Position numbers and translations under genes: made by a program. From positions 23,780 to 87,779 of the forward strand of contig JAEUHE010000086.1 of NCBI GenBank assembly GCA_016793885.1: a DNA stretch of 64,000 nt. The letters run 5' to 3'. A model generated the notes under the pieces. That model was given only the letters and a program-made list of their open reading frames with translations. It did no database searches and was not told where the DNA came from. This document shows positions 27,722 to 36,350 of this stretch, one piece after another. Within the stretch, counting starts at the first letter, position 1. The number at the start of each line of letters is the position of its first letter. This stretch comes from Verrucomicrobiales bacterium (GTDB taxonomy: Bacteria > Verrucomicrobiota > Verrucomicrobiia > Limisphaerales > UBA11320).

Positions 27722-29719
27722 TCAACCGCGACCAGCGGCGATGCTGATGGTCTCAGGCGAAACAGCTCCGTTGGCGGATCCGTTCAACACCGTGACGCGG
27801 GCACCCTTTTCGAAGTGCGGAGTATACTCAGGCACGGCGCGTTTCAGGAGCATCTTGCAGTGATCGCCATCGATCTCGTAGAGGAGGCCGGCGAACTCGT
27901 TCAGAATTCGACGCATTTCCTCGAGCGGAGCGGGTTGGGCGCAGAATCGCATGATCTTCGGATGAGTCGTCGGGATCAGGCTTTCTTGCTCGTGGCTCAG
28001 CTCCTCGAAGAGCTTCTCGCCCGGGCGGAGACCCACGAACTCGATCTTGATGTCCTTGTCGGGTTCGAGACCAGACAGGATGATAATCTGCCGCGCCAGG
28101 TCCACGATCTTCACCGGCTTGCCCATGTCGAGCAGGAAGACTTCCCCGCCCTGCCCTTGTGCGGCGCTCTGCAGCACGAGACCGACCGCCTCGGGAATGG
28201 TCATGAAGTAGCGAGTCATCTCCGGATCGGTAACCGTCACGGGACCGCCGCGAGCGATCTGCTCCTTAAAGATGGGGATCACGCTGCCAGAAGAACCCAG
28301 GACGTTGCCGAATCGGACCGCCATCATGCGGGTGCCACCAGGATTGGCCGCATGCAACGACTGCAGGAACATCTCAGCGAGCCGCTTGCTGGCGCCCATC
28401 ACGCTGGTGGGGTTGATGGCCTTGTCGGTGGAGATCAGGACAAACCGCTCGACCTTATGAGCCACCGCCAGTTCGGCGAATTGGGCAGTGCCCAGGCTGT
28501 TGTTACGAACTGCTTCCGTCGGCTGGCTCTCCATCAGAGGCACATGCTTGTGAGCGGCCGCATGGAAGATCACCTTCGGCTTGTATTGCTCCAGGATCAT
28601 GCCCATCCGGTTCAGGTCCATCAGGTCCGCGACGAGGGGGACGATCTTCTTGCCATGACCAGCGCGAGCCAGCTCCTGCTCGATGGCGAACATTTGCACC
28701 TCGGAGCGCTCCACCAGGAGCAGCAGACGCGGTCCAAACTCAGCAATCTGGCGGCACAGCTCGCTGCCGATGCTACCGCCGGCACCCGTGACCATCACGA
28801 CCTGACCGGCCAGCAGAGCCTGAATGTTCTCGGTTTCCAGCTTGATGGGAGGGCGTCCCAGCAGGTCTTGGATCTCCACCGAGCGCAACTGGCTGACGTG
28901 CACCTTGCCCAAGGCCAGCTCCGACAGCGAAGGGACAGTCCGGCACGGGTATTTCGCCTGGCGCATGACGTCCAGGATCTCGCGCTTCCGCGTAGCGGAG
29001 GCGGAGGGAACGCTGATGATGATCTCGTCCAACCGAAGCCCCAGGGACTCGTCGTTCAGGAGCAATTCGGGCTTGCCGACAATTGGCAGGCCACAGACCG
29101 TCCGACCCCACTTCGACTTGTCGTCATCAAAAAACGCGACCGGCTCCAACCCGAGACCGCGCTTGTTGCGCAGTTCAGCAGCCAGCATGGCGCCGGCCTC
29201 ACCAGCCCCAATGATGCCCACGCGGCGAGTTGCGGTGGGGGACTTGGAGTAGTAGGCGCGGAGGCGCTGACGGCGCAACCGCAGGGTCATGCGAATCAAG
29301 ACCAGGGCCGCCAAGGAGAACAGGAAGTCCACCAGGATCATGCCCGCAGGCAGGGCGAAGGGCTCCTTGAGCTTCCAAGTTCCCAGGCCAATCACGGCTG
29401 CTGCCGTGCCCAGGGCATACGCCAAACGAAAAATATCCGGGACGCTGAAGCTGCTGGGCAGCACCCGTTGCTGCCGAAAAAGGAAAAGCAACACGAGCTT
29501 CAGGCCCACAACCCAGGCGAGAACGAGAGGAAAATGATGCAACTGCTCCGGCGGAACGCGGAAGTCAAACCGCACGAGATAGGCCATCATCAGACTGACC
29601 GAGAGTCCGATGGCGTAGGCCGTTGACAGTCCCAGCGTGCGAAACAGGCGGCCTTTCTCACCTGTAAACATAGAAGACATACTCGTCGCTTTCAAAGGGT
29701 TCAAACTTTTGATGGGCAT
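27722..29719 (-). CDS. CapD/WbpM-type nucleotide-sugar 4,6-dehydratase (membrane-bound)
   Basis: The protein has four N-terminal membrane helices, a first Rossmann domain (GIIGAGEAGAMLA, CoA_binding_3 type), and a second SDR domain with MVTGAGGSIGSELC and a downstream SVMGASK segment. This two-Rossmann layout is that of the long membrane UDP-GlcNAc 4,6-dehydratases (WbpM, PglF, CapD), which make 4-keto-6-deoxy sugars for EPS or glycans. In several long members the catalytic Tyr is replaced by Met; the SVMGASK region here agrees. The frame stays open to an ATG at 29770; the Met at 29719 or one near 29680 is a more natural start before the first helix. It is the last gene of the EPS block. The sugar could also feed the DegT aminotransferase encoded upstream. 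Confidence 0.92.
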   Translation of the reverse strand: MPIKSLNPLKATSMSSMFTGEKGRLFRTLGLSTAYAIGLSVSLMMAYLVRFDFRVPPEQLHHFPLVLAWVVGLKLVLLFLFRQQRVLPSSFSVPDIFRLAYALGTAAAVIGLGTWKLKEPFALPAGMILVDFLFSLAALVLIRMTLRLRRQRLRAYYSKSPTATRRVGIIGAGEAGAMLAAELRNKRGLGLEPVAFFDDDKSKWGRTVCGLPIVGKPELLLNDESLGLRLDEIIISVPSASATRKREILDVMRQAKYPCRTVPSLSELALGKVHVSQLRSVEIQDLLGRPPIKLETENIQALLAGQVVMVTGAGGSIGSELCRQIAEFGPRLLLLVERSEVQMFAIEQELARAGHGKKIVPLVADLMDLNRMGMILEQYKPKVIFHAAAHKHVPLMESQPTEAVRNNSLGTAQFAELAVAHKVERFVLISTDKAINPTSVMGASKRLAEMFLQSLHAANPGGTRMMAVRFGNVLGSSGSVIPIFKEQIARGGPVTVTDPEMTRYFMTIPEAVGLVLQSAAQGQGGEVFLLDMGKPVKIVDLARQIIILSGLEPDKDIKIEFVGLRPGEKLFEELSHEQESLIPTTHPKIMRFCAQPAPLEEMRRILNEFAGLLYEIDGDHCKMLLKRAVPEYTPHFEKGARVTVLNGSANGAVSPETISIAAGRG

Positions 29720-29973
29720 TCCTGATTCCTGATTAACACAAGGGTCGGAACTGTTCCTTCCGCTCCTCAACTAATGTCGTCTCAGCACTCGTCTGAAGCT
29801 CCATTCCTAACCGGCAACGGAACCTCCATTGTTTCGGCCCGAGCTTCAGACAGACAGTCGATCCCTTGGGCGCTACCCCACCGGACAGACAGGCTGGGAC
29901 TTAGTGGGAACTTTACCACACATCCGCCGATATGCAGCATCAAAATTATGCCGTAAAATTACGTAAAAATTAA

Positions 29974-31383
29974 TCAGTGAAGCCACCGCCCGATCAACTC
30001 ATCAATCGAGGGAACAATCCGGCAGCGCATATTGGCACTAATCAGCAGGGAGCGGATCTGTTCCACGCGTTCCGGGGTCGCGGTGGGCATGGCAATAATA
30101 ATTTCATCCAGCTTACTTGTCCAGGAACCGTCCAGAATGCACTCAGGCATGCCCACAACCTGGACACCCTTCAACACCTTACGCCATTTATCAGGGTTGT
30201 CATCGAATAGGGCCTCAACGCGCCTTCCACCGAGATTTCGGACATTGAACTGTCGGACCAGCCAGAGCCCCATTTCATCCGCGCCGACCACCCCGACTTT
30301 AAGCACGGAACCTGGTTCGGCCTGCCGCGGCCGGACCGATTTTCGTTCCCGCATCATGCGGAGCGCCAGCCGAGCTCCACCGATGGTGGTCAGGGCGAGC
30401 ATCACGTTGAGTATAATGATGCTCCGAGCAGGCATGAGGGAGCCGCCCGAGGCCATCCAGACACCCAGTTGAATCAGTCCGCCGACACCCAGGCCGATCA
30501 CCAGTTGCTTGACCTCCTGCAGTTCGAAATAGCTCAGCAAGCCCACGAACTGCTTTCGCCAGCACAAGAGCAGAAGTTCGCACGGAACGACCACCAGGCC
30601 GAGCCGCCAGATCGAGTCGATCTCATGGGCCGGAACGGCAAAGTCATAGCGAAGCTGATAGGCCATCCACCAACTGAACGACAGCGCGAGCAGGTATCCT
30701 CCCATCACGGTCACCCAATAGGGGAAGATGGTCTCCGCAATAATGAACACATCCTCCAACAAGTTGGCCCGCTTGGCGTACTGCATGTTCAGGTGGAACT
30801 TGCGGGGGATGCAGTGCTGAATGTAGAAGGCTTCCACGTCGGAGGCTCCCTTCAGCAGCGCCTCTTCGTTCCGAAACACGAGGGTCGCCAGATCGGTGAT
30901 GCCCGGCTTGTAGTTGAGCAGTTGACGCTGCTCGGGAGTGTAGTGGGCGACATAGCGCGGAACCTCCGGACGAGGCCCCACAAAGCTCATCGAGCCGCAC
31001 AGCACATTCCACAGCTGCGGCAGCTCGTCGAGCTTGGTCTTGCGCAGCAGACGCCCCAGCAGAGTGATGCGCGGATCGCGGTCCTGAGTCACGGACGGAC
31101 CGAGCTTGTCCGCTCCCACCACCATGGTGCGAAATTTGAGGATCTCGAACTCTTGTCCAAACTGACCGACCCGGCGCTGTCGATAGAAGATCGGGCCCGG
31201 ATCGCTGATCTTCATGATCAGGGCGATCACCAATCCCGCCGGGAGCAACACGAGCAACCCCAAAAAGGAGCAGGTCACATCGAAGGCTCGCTTGAGTATT
31301 CGGGAAATCGGACTGGGGGGCGCCACCACGGAAACCGTGCTCGGCGGCAGCGCCGGATTACTGGTGCTTTCTGAATCAGACAT
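29974..31383 (-). CDS. Initiating sugar-phosphate transferase fused to a C-terminal membrane/CoA-binding_3 domain
   Basis: The N-terminal half (about residues 20-215) is a bacterial sugar transferase: one membrane helix, then [15 protein letters not shown], the [13 protein letters not shown] motif and GPRPEVPRY. Such enzymes move a sugar phosphate from a UDP-sugar to undecaprenyl phosphate, the first step of the EPS repeat unit. The C-terminal half (about 220-470) has four further membrane helices and a Rossmann domain ([15 protein letters not shown]) like the N-terminal part of CapD or WbaP proteins, without an epimerase domain. In WbaP/WcaJ/EpsE-type enzymes this membrane/Rossmann part comes before the transferase, so the order here is reversed. 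The best start is the ATG at 31383; a longer frame to 31422 is possible. Confidence 0.92.
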   Translation of the reverse strand: MSDSESTSNPALPPSTVSVVAPPSPISRILKRAFDVTCSFLGLLVLLPAGLVIALIMKISDPGPIFYRQRRVGQFGQEFEILKFRTMVVGADKLGPSVTQDRDPRITLLGRLLRKTKLDELPQLWNVLCGSMSFVGPRPEVPRYVAHYTPEQRQLLNYKPGITDLATLVFRNEEALLKGASDVEAFYIQHCIPRKFHLNMQYAKRANLLEDVFIIAETIFPYWVTVMGGYLLALSFSWWMAYQLRYDFAVPAHEIDSIWRLGLVVVPCELLLLCWRKQFVGLLSYFELQEVKQLVIGLGVGGLIQLGVWMASGGSLMPARSIIILNVMLALTTIGGARLALRMMRERKSVRPRQAEPGSVLKVGVVGADEMGLWLVRQFNVRNLGGRRVEALFDDNPDKWRKVLKGVQVVGMPECILDGSWTSKLDEIIIAMPTATPERVEQIRSLLISANMRCRIVPSIDELIGRWLH

Positions 31384-31552
31384 ACTTCTTTGTAGGCACT
31401 TACCAGCGGTGGATCTTAACACTTGAAAGGCTCGTGTCTATGATTCGTTGACGGTCCCAAGAGAGGTCCGGTGGCAGGAAGGGCCGCCCGGGGAGGAGCG
31501 GAACACCCCCTAGGCCCGTGCCCAAACCCGCATTCGCTCTCGTAAACCGTCC

Positions 31553-32803
31553 TCAGCTCTTTTTCAGGTGCTTGGCCACCAAGGTCTTAACCGTCTCGCA
31601 AATCCATTCAACCTCGTCATCCGTCAAACCGGGGAAGAGCGGCAGGGTGAAAATCTCCCGGTACACCCGCTCCATGCACGGAAGGTCCGAATGCTGATAT
31701 CCATAGGTTTCCCGATAGTAGGGATGCATGTGCAGCGGGGTGTAGTGAACGCTGGTTCCCAAGCCCAGCTTCGTCAGCTCGGCGAGAAAGTCGGTGCGAT
31801 TCACGTTCAGGCGGTCCAGATCCAGCCGGACCACATAGAGATGCCACGAGTGAACCCGGGAGGGCTGGACGGTCGGCAGGGTCAACTCGGCCACCGAGCC
31901 GAGACGCTGGCGGTACATGCCCGCGATCTGGGATCGGCGCGTGTGAAAGGCATCCGACTTCCGCAGCTGGTGAACCCCAATCGCCGAGGCCACATCGGTC
32001 AGGTTGTACTTGTACCCGGGCGCGATGATCTCATAATACCAGTTGCCCTCCGCCATGAAGCGCTTCCAAGCATCCCGGGAGATGCCATGCAGCGACATGA
32101 TCCTCATGCGATCCGCCCATTCCGCGTTACCCGTGCAGGCCATGCCACCCTCGCCGGTGGTGATGCACTTGTTGGCGTAGAACGAAAAACAGGAGATGTC
32201 CGCCGACGTCCCCACCGGCTTCCATCCGTCGGCAATCAACCGCGCCGAGTCGGTGGGCACCTCCGGGTTCCAGTCCTGGGCCGTGCTCGTGCTATCGCGG
32301 TAGAAGGCGGGACAGCAGTGCGCGGCGTCCTCGATCACCTTGAGATCATACTGCTGCGCCAGACGTCGGATGCCGTCCACATCGCCGACCTGACCGGCGT
32401 AATGCACCGGCATAATGGCCCGGACTTTCTGCCCGCGATCCAGAGCGGCCTTCAGACGGCGCTCCGCATCGGCCACGTCCAGGTTAAAGTCGGACTCGCG
32501 GCAATCGACCAAAATGGGGTTGGCGCCCAAGTAGCGCACCACCTCCGCCGTCGCGGCGAAGGTCATGGTGGGCACCAGCACGCCGTCGCCCTCCTTGATA
32601 TGGAGGGCCTCGAGGGCCAGGTGCAGCGCGGCCGTGCAGGAGTTGAGGGCGACCGAATGCTGCTGCTGCACGTAGATGCCGAAATCCTTCTCGAACTGTT
32701 TGGTCTTCATGCCGGTCGTCAGCCATCCCCCTTTCAGGGTGGCAACAACCTCGTCGATTTCCAAATGGTCCAGGCTGGGTTTATAGAATGGAACTTTGAT
32801 CAT
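31553..32803 (-). CDS. DegT/DnrJ/EryC1 family PLP-dependent sugar aminotransferase
   Basis: This 416-residue protein begins MIKVPFYKPSL, the usual start of the family. It has GGWLTTGMKTKQFE, a cofactor-binding LNSCTAALHLAL, an EDAAHCCPA segment and the PLP lysine in FYANKCITTGEGG. Family members transaminate keto-sugars bound to UDP or dTDP, giving amino sugars for polysaccharides. The likely substrate is the 4-keto sugar made by the CapD-type dehydratase of the same block. The longer open frame up to 33136 overlaps the neighbouring glycosyltransferase and reads as non-coding, so 32803 is chosen. A stretch of about 25 residues around YRDSTSTAQDWNPEVPT looks like a loop insertion compared with short members. 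Confidence 0.93.
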   Translation of the reverse strand: MIKVPFYKPSLDHLEIDEVVATLKGGWLTTGMKTKQFEKDFGIYVQQQHSVALNSCTAALHLALEALHIKEGDGVLVPTMTFAATAEVVRYLGANPILVDCRESDFNLDVADAERRLKAALDRGQKVRAIMPVHYAGQVGDVDGIRRLAQQYDLKVIEDAAHCCPAFYRDSTSTAQDWNPEVPTDSARLIADGWKPVGTSADISCFSFYANKCITTGEGGMACTGNAEWADRMRIMSLHGISRDAWKRFMAEGNWYYEIIAPGYKYNLTDVASAIGVHQLRKSDAFHTRRSQIAGMYRQRLGSVAELTLPTVQPSRVHSWHLYVVRLDLDRLNVNRTDFLAELTKLGLGTSVHYTPLHMHPYYRETYGYQHSDLPCMERVYREIFTLPLFPGLTDDEVEWICETVKTLVAKHLKKS

Positions 32804-32853
32804 AATCGGATGGGTGATACTTCGGTAAAAGCTGCAAATGCGGACGGCTCCGG

Positions 32854-33852
32854 TTAGCGCCGGGAGGCAACCTCCTCGTAGACGCCCTTGACGCGTTGGG
32901 CGATGGCTTCCAGGCTGAGATCCATCACATGCTCTCGGCCGTTGCTGCGGGTGGACTGCTGCAGAACCTCGCAGATGGCATCGGCCATCGCTTCGGCCCG
33001 CCGCGGCACGATCCGCGAGGGGGTGACGCCCTTCAGTCGCTCTTCCACATCCCCGACCGCCACGGAGACCACGGGCAGGTTGCAGGCGAGCGACTCCTTG
33101 ACAATGTTGGGAGACCCCTCGCTGGAGCTGGCGCACAGCAATACATCCGAGGCCGAAAGATAGGTGGGCATGTCCGCGGGAGCGATGTTCTTCACCAGCT
33201 CGAGACGCGCCTTGGGATAGTGCCGCTTGACCAGCTCGATGGCGTTCTGGCCGAAGGAAAGGCCTTTCAGGATCGGGGCGCGCAGCGCATCCATGATGAC
33301 CACCTGCTCATCCATCGCCCAGCCCAGCTTGGTGCGGGCCTGCTCACGGGGGATCGGAACAAATTTATCCAGCTCGACGCCATCGGGGAAGACCAGCGCC
33401 TGATCGCCTTTCCACCACAGCCGCTTCCGCAGCCCCTCGCTGACACAGATGATACGCGAGGCTCGCAGACAGGCCAGATGGGAGAAGAGATGGCTGATGT
33501 GCGCGCGCATTTTCGAAACCTCGGTGCTCACCAACAGATCGCTGCCGGCGAACGTGATGACCGAGGGCCGGCCGCTGTGGACCGTGAGAAAGGCCACCAG
33601 GGTCCCGTAGCGGGCATGCACGACATCAGGGTTGACCTCCTTGACCATCTTCCTCAGCTCCCGCCAGCTGCGGAACAGGTGCAGCGGGGAGTGGCTGGTG
33701 CCGATGTCGAAGGTGCTGATGCGGATGCCCAGAGCGCGCAAGGCGTTGATCTGGCGATCCGCCCAGATGCTGGCGTGGTTGGCGTGGCTGCCTTTGTTCC
33801 AGTGATTGCTCACCACGAGAACATGCAGTGGAGAAGTCTTGTTAGGTTCCAT
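32854..33852 (-). CDS. Family 4 glycosyltransferase
   Basis: The 332-residue protein has a GT-B fold: an N-terminal acceptor domain (VLVVSNHWNKGSHANHASIW, NPDVVHARYGT) and a C-terminal donor domain with FPDGVELDKF and the ASSSEGSPNIVKESLACNLPV segment that carries the E-x7-E nucleotide-sugar motif. It lacks a signal peptide and is probably cytoplasmic or peripheral at the inner membrane. It lies between the aminotransferase and a second glycosyltransferase in the EPS block and should add one sugar to the lipid-linked repeat unit. Donor and acceptor cannot be read from sequence. Confidence 0.9.
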   Translation of the reverse strand: MEPNKTSPLHVLVVSNHWNKGSHANHASIWADRQINALRALGIRISTFDIGTSHSPLHLFRSWRELRKMVKEVNPDVVHARYGTLVAFLTVHSGRPSVITFAGSDLLVSTEVSKMRAHISHLFSHLACLRASRIICVSEGLRKRLWWKGDQALVFPDGVELDKFVPIPREQARTKLGWAMDEQVVIMDALRAPILKGLSFGQNAIELVKRHYPKARLELVKNIAPADMPTYLSASDVLLCASSSEGSPNIVKESLACNLPVVSVAVGDVEERLKGVTPSRIVPRRAEAMADAICEVLQQSTRSNGREHVMDLSLEAIAQRVKGVYEEVASRR

Positions 33853-33870
33853 GACAATAAAATCGGGCCG

Positions 33871-34962
33871 CTAAGCGGAGACCGCCAGGCTGTAAAGCGC
33901 CGTGAGCTTGGGCGGCAGGGCGTTCAAGGAGTGATGCGATTCGACGTAGGCGCGGGCGGTGTTTCCCATGTGGGTGCGCAGGGAGGGTTCCTGAATGAGC
34001 CGGGTCAGCTGGTTGACGAAGCCGCCCAGGTCCTCCGCCTCCACCAAGAACCCGTTCTGACCCTCGACCACGATCTCGGGCACTCCGCCCACGCGCGATG
34101 CCACCACCGGCAATCCGGTGGCCATGGCCTCCAGCAGAACATTGGGGGTCCCTTCGTATTCGGAAGTCAGCACCGCGATCTGAGCCTCCCGGAACACCGG
34201 TGCCACATTGGACACGCTGCCCCGAAACTCCACGCCTCCTGGCATCAGCCCCAGACGGCTCGCCTGTTCCTCCAGCTGGCCTCGCAGCGGCCCGTCACCG
34301 ACGATCAATCCCGTCACCCGGTCGCCCACGCTGCCCCGCAGCCGAGCGAGAATTTCCAGAAAACGATCGAAGCGCTTGCACTGGTGAAGCGTGCCGACCG
34401 CAACCAGGCGGATGGGTCCGCCGGAGGGACTGTCCGCCGGCCGGAGCACACTGGTATCCACCACATTGGGCAGAAAGAACAGCCGGTCCGATCGAAGACC
34501 GGAGGACTCGGCATAGCGGATGGCCTGCTTGGAATTGGCCGCGATGATCTTCGGGCCCCGCAAGCTCAGCCAACCCGCCACCGAACCGCTATCCTTGACC
34601 TCCATCACGCCGTTGCTCCGCAGGGCTCCGATGCCCGGGATGCCCAGCAGACGCGACACCAAGCCGACGTAAGCCCCGGTATAAAAGTGCTGGCTCTGGA
34701 ACACGTCGGGCGATTCTCGGCGAAGGATTTTCACCAGGCTCATCAGCCGGCCTAGCTTGGAGGGTCGCTCGACCAGCGGGGTGATCGGCACCCCCAGCTC
34801 GCGTATCCGGCCTTCCCAGAAATCGTTACTGGTGAAGGACAGCAGGCGAACGGCGGCGCCGCTCTGTTGCAGCGCGCTGAGCAGATAGTAGAGCTGTCGC
34901 TCCGCCCCGCCCCGCCCCAGGCCGGCGGCCAAAATGCAAATCTTGAGTGAGGAAAGCTGCAT
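33871..34962 (-). CDS. Family 4 glycosyltransferase (GT-B)
   Basis: The protein of about 363 residues begins MQLSSLKICILAAGLGRGGAE, the classic GGAE loop of GT4 enzymes. It continues with DVFQSQHFYTG, a hinge VDTSVLRP and the donor motif TSEYEGTPNVLLEAMATGLPVVAS. The frame is open to 35076, but that would overlap the polymerase gene by 100 nt; the ATG at 34962 leaves 14 nt between them and starts at the beta-1 strand. It is one of two GT4 enzymes of the EPS block, probably assembling the repeat unit at the inner membrane. Linkage and donor sugar are unknown. Confidence 0.92.
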   Translation of the reverse strand: MQLSSLKICILAAGLGRGGAERQLYYLLSALQQSGAAVRLLSFTSNDFWEGRIRELGVPITPLVERPSKLGRLMSLVKILRRESPDVFQSQHFYTGAYVGLVSRLLGIPGIGALRSNGVMEVKDSGSVAGWLSLRGPKIIAANSKQAIRYAESSGLRSDRLFFLPNVVDTSVLRPADSPSGGPIRLVAVGTLHQCKRFDRFLEILARLRGSVGDRVTGLIVGDGPLRGQLEEQASRLGLMPGGVEFRGSVSNVAPVFREAQIAVLTSEYEGTPNVLLEAMATGLPVVASRVGGVPEIVVEGQNGFLVEAEDLGGFVNQLTRLIQEPSLRTHMGNTARAYVESHHSLNALPPKLTALYSLAVSA

Positions 34963-34976
34963 GACGTTGGCGGAGA

Positions 34977-36323
34977 TCAAGACCGAGGAACGGAGAGCGG
35001 TTCGACCACCGTGTCCCCCGGCCAAGGGGCTCGTCGGGGTGTAGCTGGCGCGGATGTCCAGCGGGGAATCTGGCAACGGGCAGCCAGGCTGACCATCACC
35101 ATGAGCAACAGCATCGTCTGCTTACGGTCATAGCTGACGATGCTGTTATCGGATGCCAAATTGATGAGCACCCCTCCCCAGCACATCAGCCGGAGGGAGA
35201 GCGGAAGCCACCAGCCTTGGAAGAGAATGCAGATGTGTGCCGCGTAGTAGAGACAGAGGCCGACCACCCCCATGTTGCAGAGCAGCTCGACGTAATTGTT
35301 GTGGGAGTATCCACCGAATCCACCATGCCGCACGAAGGCGACCGAACCATTGCCGAAGATGGGCGACTCCTGCCAGAGTCGGATCGCGGTCCGAATCATC
35401 GCCGAGCGCTTGTCGAAGGAACTATCGTTCAGATCGATCATGCGTTTGACAGCCGTGATATGGCTGGCCTGCTCCAAAAGGATGGGGGACAGGATCGCCA
35501 CCACAAAGCACAGCGCCAACCCCAGCGTCGCCACACCGAACAAGACAAGCCCGCGATGCCGCTTGATCTCGGTCAGAACCTGAACGAAACAGATCAGCAG
35601 GAGCAGCGGCAGAATCACCAGCGCGTTGCGGGATCCGCTGGTGGCCACCCCGTACACTGCGGCAATCAAGGAAAGCACACAGGCCGCCCAGCCTGATTTC
35701 TTGGGAAACAGCCACACGAGCACAGCACCCAGGTTGAGCTGGAGCGCAAACTCGTTGGCGTTGCCCACCAGGCCGGAATAGCGCGACTCGGTCTCCGAAC
35801 CCGCGCTGAAAAACCCGCCGATGATGCTGGCATAGCTGCTGATGACCTGGGCATAGGCCAGCCATCGGAACGGCATGGTCGATTCGAGCGCGAGGGCGAT
35901 TCCGAGCCCGAGCAGGAATGCCGAAATGACCTGCAGCATCTGGTCAAACTCCCAGGCCTCGCCCTCGACAGGAACCGAGCGGATCATGGAATAGGCCAGA
36001 AAAGCGAACGGCAACACAATCCACCGGCCCACCGAGAATTGCACGGCTCCGACCATCCGGCCCACCCCCAGAACCACCAGCAAGCCGAGCACCGAGATGA
36101 TGCCCAACCGGGACCACCCTGGCACCTCCATCAAGGTCTGCGCCGCTACCACGCTGCAGACCCCCAAGGCCGTGGCCGCAATTTGAAACCATCGGCGGAG
36201 ATGATCCTCTGGTCGGAGCAGAAGCGGTCCGCCGGGAACAGCCCGCTCCCCCGCATCGAGGGAATTTCCCGGCGAAGCCGTCCCGGAGCCGCCACTGGCT
36301 CGATTCTGACCTGTATTCTCCAT
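34977..36323 (-). CDS. O-antigen ligase/polymerase-type membrane protein (Wzy/WaaL-like)
   Basis: The 448-residue protein has about ten to twelve hydrophobic helices from residue 45 to 425. It has a large periplasmic loop between about 270 and 345 carrying KRSAMIRTAIRLWQESPIFGNG and GGYSHNNYVELLCNMG. The H-N-x-Y/E phrase in a loop after a GxG segment is typical of the Wzy_C (O-antigen ligase) family. A hydrophilic N-terminal tail of about 45 residues precedes helix 1. With a flippase and a tyrosine autokinase in the same block, the role is most likely polymerisation of EPS repeat units in the periplasm. A ligase role cannot be excluded. Confidence 0.87.
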   Translation of the reverse strand: MENTGQNRASGGSGTASPGNSLDAGERAVPGGPLLLRPEDHLRRWFQIAATALGVCSVVAAQTLMEVPGWSRLGIISVLGLLVVLGVGRMVGAVQFSVGRWIVLPFAFLAYSMIRSVPVEGEAWEFDQMLQVISAFLLGLGIALALESTMPFRWLAYAQVISSYASIIGGFFSAGSETESRYSGLVGNANEFALQLNLGAVLVWLFPKKSGWAACVLSLIAAVYGVATSGSRNALVILPLLLLICFVQVLTEIKRHRGLVLFGVATLGLALCFVVAILSPILLEQASHITAVKRMIDLNDSSFDKRSAMIRTAIRLWQESPIFGNGSVAFVRHGGFGGYSHNNYVELLCNMGVVGLCLYYAAHICILFQGWWLPLSLRLMCWGGVLINLASDNSIVSYDRKQTMLLLMVMVSLAARCQIPRWTSAPATPRRAPWPGDTVVEPLSVPRS

Positions 36324-36350
36324 GATCTTTGTCCCGCCCCGTCAGGCTGG

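Noticed and set aside
27815..29626. 603-residue plus-strand open frame opposite the CapD-type gene
   Set aside because: The minus strand carries clear Rossmann and membrane motifs; the plus frame is rich in His, Gln and Asp, without domains.
32804..33136. N-terminal extension of the DegT aminotransferase
   Set aside because: The extra 111 residues overlap the neighbouring glycosyltransferase and have no similarity to the family, which starts at MIKVPFYKPSL.
32896..34755. 619-residue plus-strand open frame opposite two glycosyltransferases
   Set aside because: Both minus-strand genes have full GT4 motifs; the plus frame has none.
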